DNA of 64,000 nt from Lactobacillus kimbladii (GCF_014323605.1 NZ_SCMB01000001.1:186001-250000); one strand, 5' to 3'. Positions 15,935 to 25,956 are shown, numbered from the stretch's first letter. The notes: a model not told the origin generated them from the sequence alone. Numbers and translations: made by a program.

Positions 15935-17527
15935 TCAATCTTTAACTTTTTTGACCAAATGAATTTCTCTGTCGAAAAGCTGTTTCATTTGTTCATTAAA
16001 ACTGTGAGCGATAAAAATAACGGTAGCAGGAGTAGACTTAACTTCATGCAAGATTTGCATAGTAGCTTGCTGATCGATTGCACTAGTTCCTTCATCAATC
16101 AAAATTATTTCACTTTGATGAACTAAAGCCCGCACCAGAACAATTTTTTGTCTTTGTCCTCCTGAGATATTTAACTTGTTCAAATCGATTTTTTGATTTA
16201 ATCCTTCATCAAATTTGGCAATATCACCTGCTAATTGTACTTTTTCAACCAATGACGGTAAAGCGCTCTTTAATTTGTCTACAAACATCGTCATGTTGTC
16301 AGCAATACTTACCGGAAAAAGTACAGGATCTTGGGGAATATAGCCAATTTTACTCATATCTGGGTTAACCACAGCACCATCTTTGTCTTTAAAAATAATT
16401 TGCCCTGAAGTTGGTTTGATTTCTCCTAGAATGAGTTTAAACAAGGTTGATTTCCCAGCTCCAGAATCACCAGTCAGAAGCACTTTTTCACCTGACTTAA
16501 TATTAATGTCTGGAAAAATTAGGCTTTCACCATTAGGAAATTGCAAGCTAAGATCATGGGTACTAAGTGATGCTGGAATTGCTACTTCTTCAGCTTGCTC
16601 TTTTTTAACTGGCGCAGCCGTTTGAGCAATCTCCTGATTTAAAGTTTTGGAGCCCTTTATTTGTCCATAGCGACTAACTATGATTTGAATACTTTGCCTT
16701 AAGTAGAAATTACAATTGCCTACTCCAGTGATTGCACCAAATGCTACTATTTTAGCTTGGAACAAATAACCCGCTAGTAAGAATAAAATTAATGAAAAAG
16801 AAACTGATACCAATCCATTAATTATACTTAGTAATTGCGAAACCCCATTTTGCTTGACATAAGCATCTTCTAGCTCTTTAGCTGCATCATTAGTTACTTT
16901 AAATAGTTTTCCTCCGGCAAAATAACGTTGTAGTTCTTCAAGGCCATTAAGCCACTTTTCTAAGCAATCGAGATATTGATTATTACTCTTTGATATCTTG
17001 GTCATTGAATTTTGTAGTGGCTTTTCTAATAATTTTGGTAACACTAACGAAATAGCCACCATCAAAATAATTGTGAGAAGTAAACTCCAGTGTAATGAAA
17101 TAAGCAGAACAACTACAGATACTAAATTAATAACACCACCAATTAGACTAAAAAATGGTGCAAAATAATTTTCTTGGCTCTGATTCAGGTCATTTGTTAA
17201 TCGATTTTGAATCTGGGCAACAGAATGCTCTTTTTGATCCGCATAAAAGTGAGATACAGATCTTTTTCTGATATGAAAATTAAATTCCTCTTGTTGTTTT
17301 GACAGAAGGAACGCATGCAGTCCTTGTATTATATATTGAAATAGGAAAGGCATAAATGAAATGACATTTATAATTAAAAACTGTTGGAATTTCTGTTGCT
17401 GAATTGCTGTGGTTTCAAGCATAATTAATTGTGTAGTTACAATTGGTAAAGTCCACTCTAAAACGGTAATCAAAATTAGTATCATGAAGCGCAAAGGGTT
17501 TTGCTTATAAAAGTCCTTAATTGTCAT
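15935..17527 (-). CDS. ABC exporter half-transporter (third gene of tandem set)
   Basis: A 530-residue fused permease-ATPase. About six membrane helices occupy residues 1-300; the nucleotide-binding domain follows, with Walker A GDSGAGKSTLFK (about residue 352), Q-loop IPQDPVLF, signature NISGGQRQK, Walker B EIILIDEGTSAID and H-loop FIAHS. It is very similar along its whole length to the neighbouring 527-residue protein (for example SIADNMTMF, KFDEGLNQKIDLNKLNISGG and the membrane domain), so the pair arose by recent duplication and may work as a heterodimer. Exporters of this small type move lipids, peptides or drugs; the substrate is unknown. RBS AGGAGG-like before ATG, 25 bp after the previous gene. 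Confidence 0.88.
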   Translation of the reverse strand: MTIKDFYKQNPLRFMILILITVLEWTLPIVTTQLIMLETTAIQQQKFQQFLIINVISFMPFLFQYIIQGLHAFLLSKQQEEFNFHIRKRSVSHFYADQKEHSVAQIQNRLTNDLNQSQENYFAPFFSLIGGVINLVSVVVLLISLHWSLLLTIILMVAISLVLPKLLEKPLQNSMTKISKSNNQYLDCLEKWLNGLEELQRYFAGGKLFKVTNDAAKELEDAYVKQNGVSQLLSIINGLVSVSFSLILFLLAGYLFQAKIVAFGAITGVGNCNFYLRQSIQIIVSRYGQIKGSKTLNQEIAQTAAPVKKEQAEEVAIPASLSTHDLSLQFPNGESLIFPDINIKSGEKVLLTGDSGAGKSTLFKLILGEIKPTSGQIIFKDKDGAVVNPDMSKIGYIPQDPVLFPVSIADNMTMFVDKLKSALPSLVEKVQLAGDIAKFDEGLNQKIDLNKLNISGGQRQKIVLVRALVHQSEIILIDEGTSAIDQQATMQILHEVKSTPATVIFIAHSFNEQMKQLFDREIHLVKKVKD

Positions 17528-17552
17528 AATATCTTACCTCCTTTTTATTGCT

Positions 17553-19136
17553 TTATGTTTTCGTTAAGTGAATTTCTCTGTCAAACATTTCTTTCATCTG
17601 ATCATTAAAGCTGTGTGCAATAAAGATTACTGTAGCAGAACTCGATGTGATTTCCCGCAAAATTTGCATTGTCGCTTGCTGGTCAATAGCACTGGTTCCT
17701 TCATCAATCAAAAAAATTTCACTTTGATGGACTAAAGCTCGTACTAGAACAATCTTTTGTCTTTGACCACCAGAAATATTCAATTTGTTTAAATCGATTT
17801 TTTGTTCTAAACCATCATCAAACTTGGCAATATCGCCAGCAAGTTGAACTTTTTCAACTAATTGTGGCAGTGCACTTTTTAATTTATCGAAAAACATAGT
17901 CATGTTATCAGCAATACTTACCGGAAAAAGCACAGGGTCTTGCGGAATATAGCCAATTTTACTCATATCTGGATTAATCCTTGAACCATCTTTATCTTTG
18001 AATATGATTTGTCCAGAACTTGGCTTGATTTGTCCTAAAATAAGTTTAAACAATGTTGATTTGCCAGCCCCTGAATCTCCAGTCAACAGTATTTTTTCAC
18101 CTTGTTCAATATTAATATCAGGAAACTGCAACCTTTCACCATTGGGAAATTTTAAATTAAGATTGTGAGTGCTAATAGCGACTGGTCTTACCTTTTTTGT
18201 AGTTTGCACCTTTTCTACTGGTGTCGCTGTTTTAGCAATTTCTTTATTTAGAGTTTCGGACCCCTTCATTTTCCCATAAGAGGTTACTATAATCTGAATT
18301 CCCTGTCTCAAATATGATTGGCAGTTGCCCACTCCGGTAATGGCACCAAACACAACTAGTTTTTGTTGAAACAAATAACCAGCTAATGAAAATAAAATCA
18401 AAGAGAAAATTGCCGATACTAGGCCATTTATTACGGTTAGTAGTTGCATAGCACCATTCTGTTTAACATTAGCATCTTCTAAATTTTTAGCAGCTTTACT
18501 CGTTACCTTAAATAATTTTGCACCACTAAAATAGCGTTGTATTTCTGCAAGTCCATTAAGCCATTTCTCCAGGCAATCTAGATATTTTTGGTTGGTCTTA
18601 GAAACTTGAATCATTGAATTTTGCAAGGGCTTCTCCAACAGCTTTGGCAAAATTAAGGAGATTAGTACCATTATTGATATGGTAACAAGCAAACTCCAAT
18701 GTAATGAAACCAATAATATAATGGTAGAAACTATAATGACTACTCCCCCAATTAAGCTAAAAAAAGGAGTAATATAATTTTGCTGACTTTGAACTATATC
18801 ATTCGTTAACCGGTTTTGAACTTGTGCTACTGCATGGTCTTTTTGATCTGCATAAAAATGTTTAGTGGTTTTATCCCTGATTGCAACATTATATTGCTCT
18901 TCCTGCTGAGACAAAATATATTGTGACAGCCCTTGCAGTAGATAATCTGCCATTAAACATACAAAAGCACATACATTAATAATTAAAAATATTTTAAAAT
19001 TGCCTTGTTGAATTGCCGTAGTTTCTATAATACTGAGTACAGTACCAAGAATTGGCAGTGCATATAAACCAATATTGATTAAAAGTAAAACAATAAAGCG
19101 TAAAGGATTTATCCTATAAAATTCTTTAATTGTCAT
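17553..19136 (-). CDS. ABC exporter half-transporter (second gene of tandem set)
   Basis: A 527-residue fused permease-ATPase, near twin of the next gene. It begins MTIKEFYRINPLRFIVLLL and carries the membrane domain, Walker A GDSGAGKSTLFK, signature NISGGQRQK and EIFLIDEGTSAID. Differences from its twin are spread through the membrane domain, less in the ATPase, as expected after duplication with divergence of transport specificity. It overlaps the first gene of the set by 11 bp, so the three genes form one operon. Substrate unknown. Confidence 0.88.
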   Translation of the reverse strand: MTIKEFYRINPLRFIVLLLINIGLYALPILGTVLSIIETTAIQQGNFKIFLIINVCAFVCLMADYLLQGLSQYILSQQEEQYNVAIRDKTTKHFYADQKDHAVAQVQNRLTNDIVQSQQNYITPFFSLIGGVVIIVSTIILLVSLHWSLLVTISIMVLISLILPKLLEKPLQNSMIQVSKTNQKYLDCLEKWLNGLAEIQRYFSGAKLFKVTSKAAKNLEDANVKQNGAMQLLTVINGLVSAIFSLILFSLAGYLFQQKLVVFGAITGVGNCQSYLRQGIQIIVTSYGKMKGSETLNKEIAKTATPVEKVQTTKKVRPVAISTHNLNLKFPNGERLQFPDINIEQGEKILLTGDSGAGKSTLFKLILGQIKPSSGQIIFKDKDGSRINPDMSKIGYIPQDPVLFPVSIADNMTMFFDKLKSALPQLVEKVQLAGDIAKFDDGLEQKIDLNKLNISGGQRQKIVLVRALVHQSEIFLIDEGTSAIDQQATMQILREITSSSATVIFIAHSFNDQMKEMFDREIHLTKT

Positions 19137-20727
19137 TTTGATTACCTGATTTTTTATTTGATTTTAAATTGATTTGATAATCAAACTTGTCTTTTAGTTT
19201 CGGACTGAAGTTATGTGCAATCATTAAAAGTGTTTTATCGGTATCGAGCAAATTGCCAATTATTTCACTGGTAGATTTACTATCAACTGCACTAGTTGCT
19301 TCATCAAGTAACAAAAATGGTTCATCATGAATTTCAGCCCTGGCTAAAACTACTTTTTGTCTTTGTCCACCTGATAAATTGCCTTGATCTAAATCAACCG
19401 TTGTATTAATTTGATTTGGAAACTTTGCTAAATCTGGTACCAACTGAACTTTTTGGACAGCTTCTTTTAGTTTGCCAACCAGTTTACTGTTAAACATCGT
19501 AATATTATTTGCAATAGTATCAGGAAAGAGCGTTGCATCTTGTGCTATGTAACCTAGTCGAGCTTGCTGAGGCGGAATTTTAGTCCCGTCTTGAGCAGTA
19601 AAGTAGACCTCACCAGTTTTGGGCTTAAGTTGTCCCAGCAGGACTTTGAATAGAGTTGACTTACCTGTGCCTGAATCTCCTGAAAGTAAGACCTTATCGC
19701 CTTTCTTAATAGTAAAATCAGGATAAGATATACTTTCTCCATTTTGATATTGCACTTTCAAATTGTGACATTCAACACCATAAACAACCGTTCCAGGCTT
19801 TTTTTCAGGTATTGGTTTTGTTAAATCAGCAATTTCCTGACGTAACTTTTTGGTTGATCTCATTTGCGTCATTGCGTTGATAACTTCCCAGAGACCATTA
19901 AAAATGGTCGAAGCAAAGCTACCTGTTATAAACCAATCACCCAAAGTGATTATATGATTAAAAAATAGTAGTCCACTGAATAAACTTGACCCAATTTGAC
20001 CAATAGCATTACCTAAGCCGTTAATACTAATCGAGATCCCTTGTACTTTTTTTCTATAAACATTGGCTTCTGCCAGTTTCCGACTATCTTGACCAAGTGC
20101 TCTATCTAATCGGCCACTTGCACTGTATCTGCGCAATTCACTTAAACCAGAAAACCAATTTTCAATTGTATTTAAAAGCTGTGCGTTTTTCTTGGCTGCT
20201 GCGGCTGTGGAATTAGATAACTTTTTTGTCATAATTTTAGGTAGAGTCAACACAATAATTGCCGCTACAGCAACAAATAAAATTAATGACCAGTGAAGAG
20301 TTATCAATGTACCAATTGCGAAGATAAGACTTAACAAGTTGGTCCAAATTTGAATCCAAGGCGTAGCATAATCGTCTGTTAAAATCTTGAGATTATTGCC
20401 TAACTCATTTTGTATTTCTGATACCTTATAACCGCCAGAATTGTAATACCGCCGCATTATTTGAGAACGAATATTATGTAAGCATTCTTGAACTTGCTTA
20501 TTAAATAAAAAGGTTCCCAGTGGTAAGGACAAAACAGTAAGGATTGAGACAGTAAAATCAATGACTAACCAAAATACAAATCTATCCCAATTGCCTTTGG
20601 TTAAATCATTGATTGCATATTTAAAAAGGTATGTTGCCAATGTTCCACAAACGGCATAACATAAGAAAATTATTAAAATAAAAACACCACGAAAAATATT
20701 GGTTTTAAAAAGTTCTTTAAGTGACAT
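19126..20727 (-). CDS. ABC exporter half-transporter (first gene of tandem set)
   Basis: A 533-residue fused permease-ATPase, more distant from the other two. Membrane helices occupy residues 1-300; then Walker A GDSGTGKSTLFK, Q-loop IAQDATLF, signature NLSGGQRQK, Walker B FLLLDEATSAVD and H-loop MIAHNF. Each set of motifs is complete, so it should hydrolyse ATP. RBS AAAGGAT precedes the ATG. It opens the operon of three; a TTGACC lies about 80 bp upstream, but no convincing -10 follows. No peptide precursor or protease domain is next to it, so peptide export is possible but not shown. Confidence 0.88.
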   Translation of the reverse strand: MSLKELFKTNIFRGVFILIIFLCYAVCGTLATYLFKYAINDLTKGNWDRFVFWLVIDFTVSILTVLSLPLGTFLFNKQVQECLHNIRSQIMRRYYNSGGYKVSEIQNELGNNLKILTDDYATPWIQIWTNLLSLIFAIGTLITLHWSLILFVAVAAIIVLTLPKIMTKKLSNSTAAAAKKNAQLLNTIENWFSGLSELRRYSASGRLDRALGQDSRKLAEANVYRKKVQGISISINGLGNAIGQIGSSLFSGLLFFNHIITLGDWFITGSFASTIFNGLWEVINAMTQMRSTKKLRQEIADLTKPIPEKKPGTVVYGVECHNLKVQYQNGESISYPDFTIKKGDKVLLSGDSGTGKSTLFKVLLGQLKPKTGEVYFTAQDGTKIPPQQARLGYIAQDATLFPDTIANNITMFNSKLVGKLKEAVQKVQLVPDLAKFPNQINTTVDLDQGNLSGGQRQKVVLARAEIHDEPFLLLDEATSAVDSKSTSEIIGNLLDTDKTLLMIAHNFSPKLKDKFDYQINLKSNKKSGNQNDN

Positions 20728-20846
20728 TGCTCTTTTATCCTTTCATCTTTGGTATGTTTTTATTAAACTTTAATTTTATTTTAAATGCAATAGAATTTCA
20801 CTAAGGGGTCAATAAAGCTGACTAAGTGGTAATTCTGCCAAACTAA

Positions 20847-20873
20847 AAGATCTGCTTAAGTTAAGCAGATCTT
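20847..20873. terminator. Terminator of prs
   Basis: AAGATCTGCTTAA and TTAAGCAGATCTT form a perfect 13-bp inverted repeat around one G. On the minus strand it is followed by TTTTAGTT, 18 bp after the prs stop. Confidence 0.7.
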
Positions 20874-20891
20874 AGTAAATTCTGTATTCAA

Positions 20892-21863
20892 TTAATGTTT
20901 ATCTTTTTCATATCTGGTGTTAAACAATGGACTAAGTGGTTCATGTTTTTGAATGCATTTAATTGCATCCCCAATAAGCGGACCAACAGATACCAGAAGA
21001 GTTTTTTCCAATTTCTTTTCTACTGGTTGATTAATAGAATCAGTTAGAACCAGATTTTTAATCGGAGAATCATTCAATCTTTGAATAGCAGGTCCTGATA
21101 AAACTGCGTGCGTAGCACTGGCATAAACTTCAGTTGCCCCAGCATCTATTAAAGCTTGGGCAGCTAGAGTAATCGTACCCGCAGTATCAATCATGTCATC
21201 AATAATGATTGCACGTTTACCCTTGACATTGCCAATGATGTTCATTACTTCAGAAACATTGGCACGTGGACGGCGTTTATCAACAATGGCAATTGGCGTT
21301 TTTAAGAACTCTGCTAACTTGCGAGCACGCGTTACGCCACCATGATCAGGTGAAACGACAACAGCATCTTTTTGCAAATTGTTTCTCAAAAAGTAATCAG
21401 CAAGTAGTGGTGCACCCATTAAGTTGTCAACAGGGATATCAAAGAATCCTTGAATTTGTGGTGCATGTAAATCAAGTGACAAGACCCTGGTAGCTCCAGC
21501 TTCTTGTAACATGTCAGCAACTAACTTAGCAGTGATTGGTTCACGTGGTCTAGTCTTACGATCTTGGCGAGCATAACCATAATAAGGAATCACGATATTA
21601 ATTGTTTGAGCACTGGCACGACGCACAGCATCAATCATGATTAATAATTCCATTAGGTTATCATTAACCGGTACACTGGTTGACTGAATCAAATAGACAT
21701 CTTTACCCCGGACAGATTCGTCAATGTTAATTTGAATTTCACCATCGCTAAAGCGTTGAACACTGGACTTACTCAGGGGTACCCCCACCCGCTGTGCAAT
21801 TTTTTCCGCCAGCGGAACATTGGAATTGAGGGCAAACAACATCATATTGTCTTTATAAGACAT
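20892..21863 (-). CDS. prs: Ribose-phosphate pyrophosphokinase
   Basis: Makes PRPP from ribose 5-phosphate and ATP for nucleotide, His and Trp synthesis. The 323-residue protein has [20 protein letters not shown], the ATP loop [23 protein letters not shown], the catalytic [17 protein letters not shown] and the PRPP-binding [13 protein letters not shown]. The start has GGAGG 5 nt upstream. In most Firmicutes prs directly follows glmU; here glmU is 18.4 kb away, so the region between is probably an insertion or rearrangement. No second prs is in the window. Confidence 0.95.
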   Translation of the reverse strand: MSYKDNMMLFALNSNVPLAEKIAQRVGVPLSKSSVQRFSDGEIQINIDESVRGKDVYLIQSTSVPVNDNLMELLIMIDAVRRASAQTINIVIPYYGYARQDRKTRPREPITAKLVADMLQEAGATRVLSLDLHAPQIQGFFDIPVDNLMGAPLLADYFLRNNLQKDAVVVSPDHGGVTRARKLAEFLKTPIAIVDKRRPRANVSEVMNIIGNVKGKRAIIIDDMIDTAGTITLAAQALIDAGATEVYASATHAVLSGPAIQRLNDSPIKNLVLTDSINQPVEKKLEKTLLVSVGPLIGDAIKCIQKHEPLSPLFNTRYEKDKH

Positions 21864-22139
21864 AATTTCCTCCGTATTAAAATTGTTAACAACTTATTAT
21901 TTTACCAAAAGTTGTCTGAAAAAGTTACTTCTGATATTATTATTCAACTTTAACGAACGACATTCAAGCCCTGAATCTTAGTTTATGAAGTAAATTATAT
22001 AAGTTTTTAGCTAAACTCCAGTGAATACCAAAATAACAGTTGATACTGTTTGAAAAAATGACTGTCAAATTTAAGTACTTCACATATTCAGCTTTTACTC
22101 TTGCAAATAAAAAATATTTTCACCAGTTATTTTAGCTAT

Positions 22140-22840
22140 ATGAATAGTAACTTCCTTTTGGTAGCGCTACAGCATCCTATTAGTGTGATGGTGCATGGAA
22201 TGTTGATGATAAGGCTGAATCCATGTGGGATCATTATTTACATGAAAATAATTTAGAAAACGGTGATGTAGCTAGCGATCATTATCATCATTTTGAAGAG
22301 GATATCAAAATGATGAAAGATGGTGGTCAAAATGCATACCGTTTTTCTTTGTCTTGGCCACGCATTATCAAAAATCGTGCCGGGGATATTAGTCCGAAAG
22401 GAATTGAGTTTTACAATAAACTAATTAATTGTTGCCTTAAAAATGACATAACGCCTTTGTGTCACTTTACACTGGGATCTGCCACAGTAGTTGGTGGCTG
22501 GTTCAATCTCGACACCAACGTGCTTTTGCCCAGCTGAAGTTTGTTTTAAAGCTTTTGGTGACAAGATTAAACTCTGGACAACTTTTAACGAACCCAAATG
22601 GTTTACTGTCAGTAGCTATTTTATCGGCAACTATCTGCCAACTGAGCATGATTTGTAATACACGATCACTTGCGGCTTTAACATAATGCATGCAAATGAA
22701 TTAGCCATTCAAAATTTGGTCAGAAAAAATTTCAGGGACAAATAGGCATTGTTCATAGTTATTCTCCAATTGATGTTATAGATGAAACGGTTGAAACTAA
22801 AATTGCCATGCGGAATGTTGATAATTATGCTAACAACTGA
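22140..22840 (+). pseudogene. 6-phospho-beta-glucosidase (GH1), decayed
   Basis: Fragments of a GH1 enzyme are spread over several frames: the N-terminal part reading GSATASY then an in-frame TAG where Gln is expected, followed by CDGAWNVDDKAESMWDHYL; an open stretch with KMMKDGGQNAYRFSLSWPRI; then, after frameshifts, WTTFNEPKWFTVSSYFIGNY with the catalytic acid/base NEP motif; then HANELAIQNLV and DETVETKIAMRNVDNYAN. At least one internal stop and three frame changes make it non-functional. It ends where a PTS permease remnant begins, as in a beta-glucoside operon. The break points are approximate. Confidence 0.8.
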
Positions 22841-23290
22841 GTGTTAGGTACCTTTACACTAGATGGCTTATTAATAGCTTTGGCTCACTTTGTTCAAACG
22901 AATGCTTTAACACTTTCTTGGTTAAGTTCCGTTTCGATGAGCGCAATGTCTGTTTTTATTTGCGTAGATATTACCTACTTTTTATGCCAGCATTACAAAG
23001 AAAATCCTCTATTACCTATTATGTTTTATTTAGCAGGATTTTTTTGTTAGTTTTTGATCCTAAAAAACTTGGCTTTACTGAAACTTTGCAGATATTAGTT
23101 ATTGGGATGGACGTGGAATTATCTTTGCCATTTTGATTGCTATTCTAACAACGGAAGCGTACCAAGCAATGTATAAGCATTATTTGGAATTTCCAAGCTT
23201 ATGATATTTGGTACACCGTTAATGCTAAATCCAATCTTTTTCATTCCATTTATTTTTTCCTTGACATGTGAAATCACTTACAGTCATTAT
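22841..23290 (+). pseudogene. PTS lactose/cellobiose-type EIIC, decayed
   Basis: Pieces of an EIIC permease occur in successive frames: VLGTFTLDGLLIALAHFVQTN, a stretch ending MFYLAGFF followed by a stop, FDPKKLGFT, GRGIIFAILIAILTTEAYQ, and FGTPLMLNPIFFIPFIF, which matches the conserved FGxPxxLNPIxxIPF segment also present in the intact EIIC at 24485-25849. It is joined to the GH1 remnant, with the N-terminal permease part missing. This was a beta-glucoside PTS operon now in decay. Confidence 0.7.
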
Positions 23291-23323
23291 TATATTATAT
23301 ATACGGAGATTATGAGTAACTAA

Positions 23324-23353
23324 AAAAGTCGTGGATTAGTGTCCACGACTTTT
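23324..23353. terminator. Terminator downstream of the mupG-like gene
   Basis: AAAAGTCGTGGA and TCCACGACTTTT form a perfect 12-bp stem with a 6-base loop, 19 bp beyond the stop of the minus-strand gene; T runs on both sides allow bidirectional use. Confidence 0.85.
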
Positions 23354-23372
23354 AATAATTAAGTCAATGTAA

Positions 23373-24470
23373 TTAACTTTTTTGCAATATAAACGTACTC
23401 CAAGGTTCAATAGATTTTAACAAGTCTAAGTCATCGGGATGTAAGTGTCCTACAAGATTACGTCTGCCATCATTAGCAAACGGTGTTAAAACAATTTGAA
23501 GCTCTCCTTTATACCTCGGGTATTTATCATTAACAACAACTATATCTCCTCTTGCAAAAGAAGCTTTGTCATTATTATGAGCTGGAATATCTTCTTTAGC
23601 ATAAACAACACGAGGCTGCGTGTCGCGTAACAGAAATGCAGAAGCATCACCGCGATACAAATGAGGCTCTTTTAAGCAAATCGTTTGCTCAATTGGTAAA
23701 ACATCATCTTCAAAATCGATTTCTAAAGTAGGAAATGAACTGTTAAAAGCATTTGCTGCAGCAGCTAACTCATCTTCACTGGCAAAAGCGTTGCCAATAA
23801 TAATGTCATCAATCATTTTGCTCAAGCGTAAGTGAGTAACCTGACTAAAAATATTGCGCTTACGATCGCTCTCCATTGTTGGAAGCCCTTCATGAACAGG
23901 CCACGGACCAAATTTAGCATTTTTAGATGAAATAAACGCAGCAGTATGCAATCCATAATCACGATACTTTTGTGAATATTCATTAAAAATCTTTTCACTT
24001 AAACCCGTATATTCTTGTGGATAAAAGTTATGACAACCAATTAGGTTATCATTCTCCGGATCATAAGCCATAATACTGTCAAGACAATTTGTACCCCGAC
24101 TCATATTCAGTTCAATCTTGAGTCCATATTGATTACGAGTCATGGCAGCTTCTTCCATGCCACTAAAGCCCTCATCTAACCGCAAGCCCCAGACTCCGAG
24201 ATCATGAAAGAAAACTAGATCATTATAATCAATTTTTAGGTCTTTAAACAAAACGGGATTAATATCGACTACAGTTTTAAAACCCAAATCGTTTGCATAA
24301 GCAACATCTTTTTTTAATTTTGCAAGTATATCTTCACCACTTGCACTTTTTAACTGCAAAAGTGAGGTGAAAATTCTCCTGTAACCATACTTATGAGCCA
24401 AATCCATATACTCTTTATCCCGCTCAAATGTACTTTGCTCAGGATAAAGTGAAATACCCAACTGTTTCAT
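23373..24470 (-). CDS. MupG/DUF871-family TIM-barrel phospho-sugar hydrolase
   Basis: A 365-residue cytosolic protein of the family once called DUF871 or outer surface protein. It begins MKQLGISLYPEQSTFERDKEYM, continues with the barrel strands GYRRIFTSLLQL, TVVDINPVLF and GLRLDEGFSG, and has LIGCHNFYPQEYTGLS, then a C-terminal cyclophilin-like domain. The Staphylococcus aureus relative MupG splits MurNAc-6P-disaccharides (6-phospho-N-acetylmuramidase); the two conserved acidic residues of that reaction probably lie in NPVLFKD and LRLDEGF. It follows a PTS EIIC gene by 14 bp, so it likely acts on the phosphorylated sugar that permease imports. Whether that is a muropeptide sugar or a beta-glucoside is open. 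Confidence 0.82.
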   Translation of the reverse strand: MKQLGISLYPEQSTFERDKEYMDLAHKYGYRRIFTSLLQLKSASGEDILAKLKKDVAYANDLGFKTVVDINPVLFKDLKIDYNDLVFFHDLGVWGLRLDEGFSGMEEAAMTRNQYGLKIELNMSRGTNCLDSIMAYDPENDNLIGCHNFYPQEYTGLSEKIFNEYSQKYRDYGLHTAAFISSKNAKFGPWPVHEGLPTMESDRKRNIFSQVTHLRLSKMIDDIIIGNAFASEDELAAAANAFNSSFPTLEIDFEDDVLPIEQTICLKEPHLYRGDASAFLLRDTQPRVVYAKEDIPAHNNDKASFARGDIVVVNDKYPRYKGELQIVLTPFANDGRRNLVGHLHPDDLDLLKSIEPWSTFILQKS

Positions 24471-24484
24471 AAAATTATTGCTCC

Positions 24485-25849
24485 TTAAACTTTATTAACT
24501 TTTTGAGGGTCCACGTTATTAGAAGCAATTACAAATGGCACATAAATCAAGAAACCAACGACCATATTGACAATTTGTAAAATAACTGAACGCCAGTCAA
24601 TAGTAGCAATGATAGCATTAAGGAATGGCGGCATTGCCCAGGTTGTCTGTACGGCAACTCTGTTTACCAAGCCAAGACTTAAGGCACCATATGCAATTGA
24701 TACCATAACTAATGGAGCAAGAACAAATGGAATAATGTAAATTGGGTTTAAAACGATTGGCATACCAAACATCATAGGTTCATTAATGTTGAAGATCCCA
24801 GGTACAAGTGAAATCTTAGCAACGGCACGTTCATCTTCACGCTTTGAAAAAGCAAGAACGGCTAAAATAAGTAACAGAGTTGAACCTGCACCACCGATCC
24901 AAACATAAAGGTCAAAGTCACTTCTAGTCCACATATACGGTAATGCCTTTTGCATCTTATGGGCATTAGTATTGGCAATCAATGCGGTAGTCCAAATACT
25001 TTCTGTGACCGGAGCCAAGACATTGGTGCCATGAATACCAAAGAACCAAAATAGTTGAACTAGGAACACTATGAGTAATAATGAACCATAACCTTGGCCC
25101 ATCTTCATTAACGGCTCTTGAATTGTTTTGGCAATTAAGTCAATCACCGTTGTATTTCTAAGACTGAATAGATAGTTAATAATACCAACAACGAACAAAC
25201 CAGCAGTTGCAGGAATAATACCTGTAAAGGCATTGGAAACTGCGGGTGGAACACTGTCAGGCATTTTAATAGTAATATGTCTCTTAACTAAAGCAATGTA
25301 AACTGCAACAGAAATAGCACCCATAATCATTATGGTAAAGAAGCCGTAAGCACCAAAGTACTTATTAAAATTGAACCAGCCCCAAGCACTAATATTCTTA
25401 CCATTAACAGCCATATTAGCAGCAGTTAAGGTTTTTATATCACCCTTGGTAAGAACATTTTTTAAGTCAGCTGAAAAGCTCTGAGGCAAGCTCATGATAA
25501 AGGTACCTAATGTCAGCAAGCCCCCTGCGATCGGTTCAACTTTATATTGAACACACATGTGATAGCCAAATGTAAAGGCAAACAGCAGGCCTAAAATTGC
25601 AGTAGAACCTGTCCATACCAACGCATTGATATTGATAAGCCATTGCATTGAGTTAACAACGCCCGTCCATCCTAGGTTAGTGGGAACATCCCTAAAGATA
25701 GCATTTAAGACACTAGCTACTGAACCAGCCAACATAATCGGCATAATTGAGATAAAGGCATCACGCAATGCAACAAGCCAGCGAACAGAACCGATCTTAA
25801 CTGCAACAGGAACGAGATGCTTGTTTAGCCAGCTAATTATAGCATTCAT
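24485..25849 (-). CDS. PTS EIIC component, lactose/cellobiose family
   Basis: Membrane permease of a phosphotransferase system. The 454-residue protein has about ten hydrophobic helices, begins MNAIISWLNKHLVPVAVKIG and contains GIHGTNVLAPVTES and FNINEPMMFGMPIVLNPIYIIPF, the sugar- and phosphate-site segments of the family. EIIC only; no EIIA or EIIB gene lies near, so it must use subunits encoded elsewhere. RBS TAGGAGG 6 nt before ATG. A cre site overlaps its promoter, so carbon catabolite repression is likely. Operon with the MupG-like hydrolase. Confidence 0.9.
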   Translation of the reverse strand: MNAIISWLNKHLVPVAVKIGSVRWLVALRDAFISIMPIMLAGSVASVLNAIFRDVPTNLGWTGVVNSMQWLININALVWTGSTAILGLLFAFTFGYHMCVQYKVEPIAGGLLTLGTFIMSLPQSFSADLKNVLTKGDIKTLTAANMAVNGKNISAWGWFNFNKYFGAYGFFTIMIMGAISVAVYIALVKRHITIKMPDSVPPAVSNAFTGIIPATAGLFVVGIINYLFSLRNTTVIDLIAKTIQEPLMKMGQGYGSLLLIVFLVQLFWFFGIHGTNVLAPVTESIWTTALIANTNAHKMQKALPYMWTRSDFDLYVWIGGAGSTLLLILAVLAFSKREDERAVAKISLVPGIFNINEPMMFGMPIVLNPIYIIPFVLAPLVMVSIAYGALSLGLVNRVAVQTTWAMPPFLNAIIATIDWRSVILQIVNMVVGFLIYVPFVIASNNVDPQKVNKV

Positions 25850-25884
25850 AATAATTCCTCCTACTAATATTTCACTACACTTGC

Positions 25885-25914
25885 ATTATACCATAGCAGA
25901 TGGAACCGTTTACC
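25885..25914 (-). promoter_or_regulatory. PTS promoter with overlapping cre site
   Basis: TATAAT at 25890-25885 on the minus strand, about 35 bp before the EIIC start. ATGGAACCGTTTACC (25900-25914, read on the plus strand) fits the CcpA consensus WTGNAANCGNWNNCW except at the last base and covers the -35 area, the position for repression by CcpA. Confidence 0.65.
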
Positions 25915-25956
25915 TTTTTGCAGTCGGGAATTGTTGATGCTGTACGTTTTATGGCT

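Noticed and set aside
22503-22691. Minus-strand 62-codon frame
   Set aside because: Antisense to the GH1 remnant, which has recognisable motifs on the plus strand.
22841-23050. 69-codon open frame as a small membrane protein
   Set aside because: It is one surviving frame of the decayed EIIC, joined to the GH1 remnant and followed by other EIIC fragments in shifted frames.
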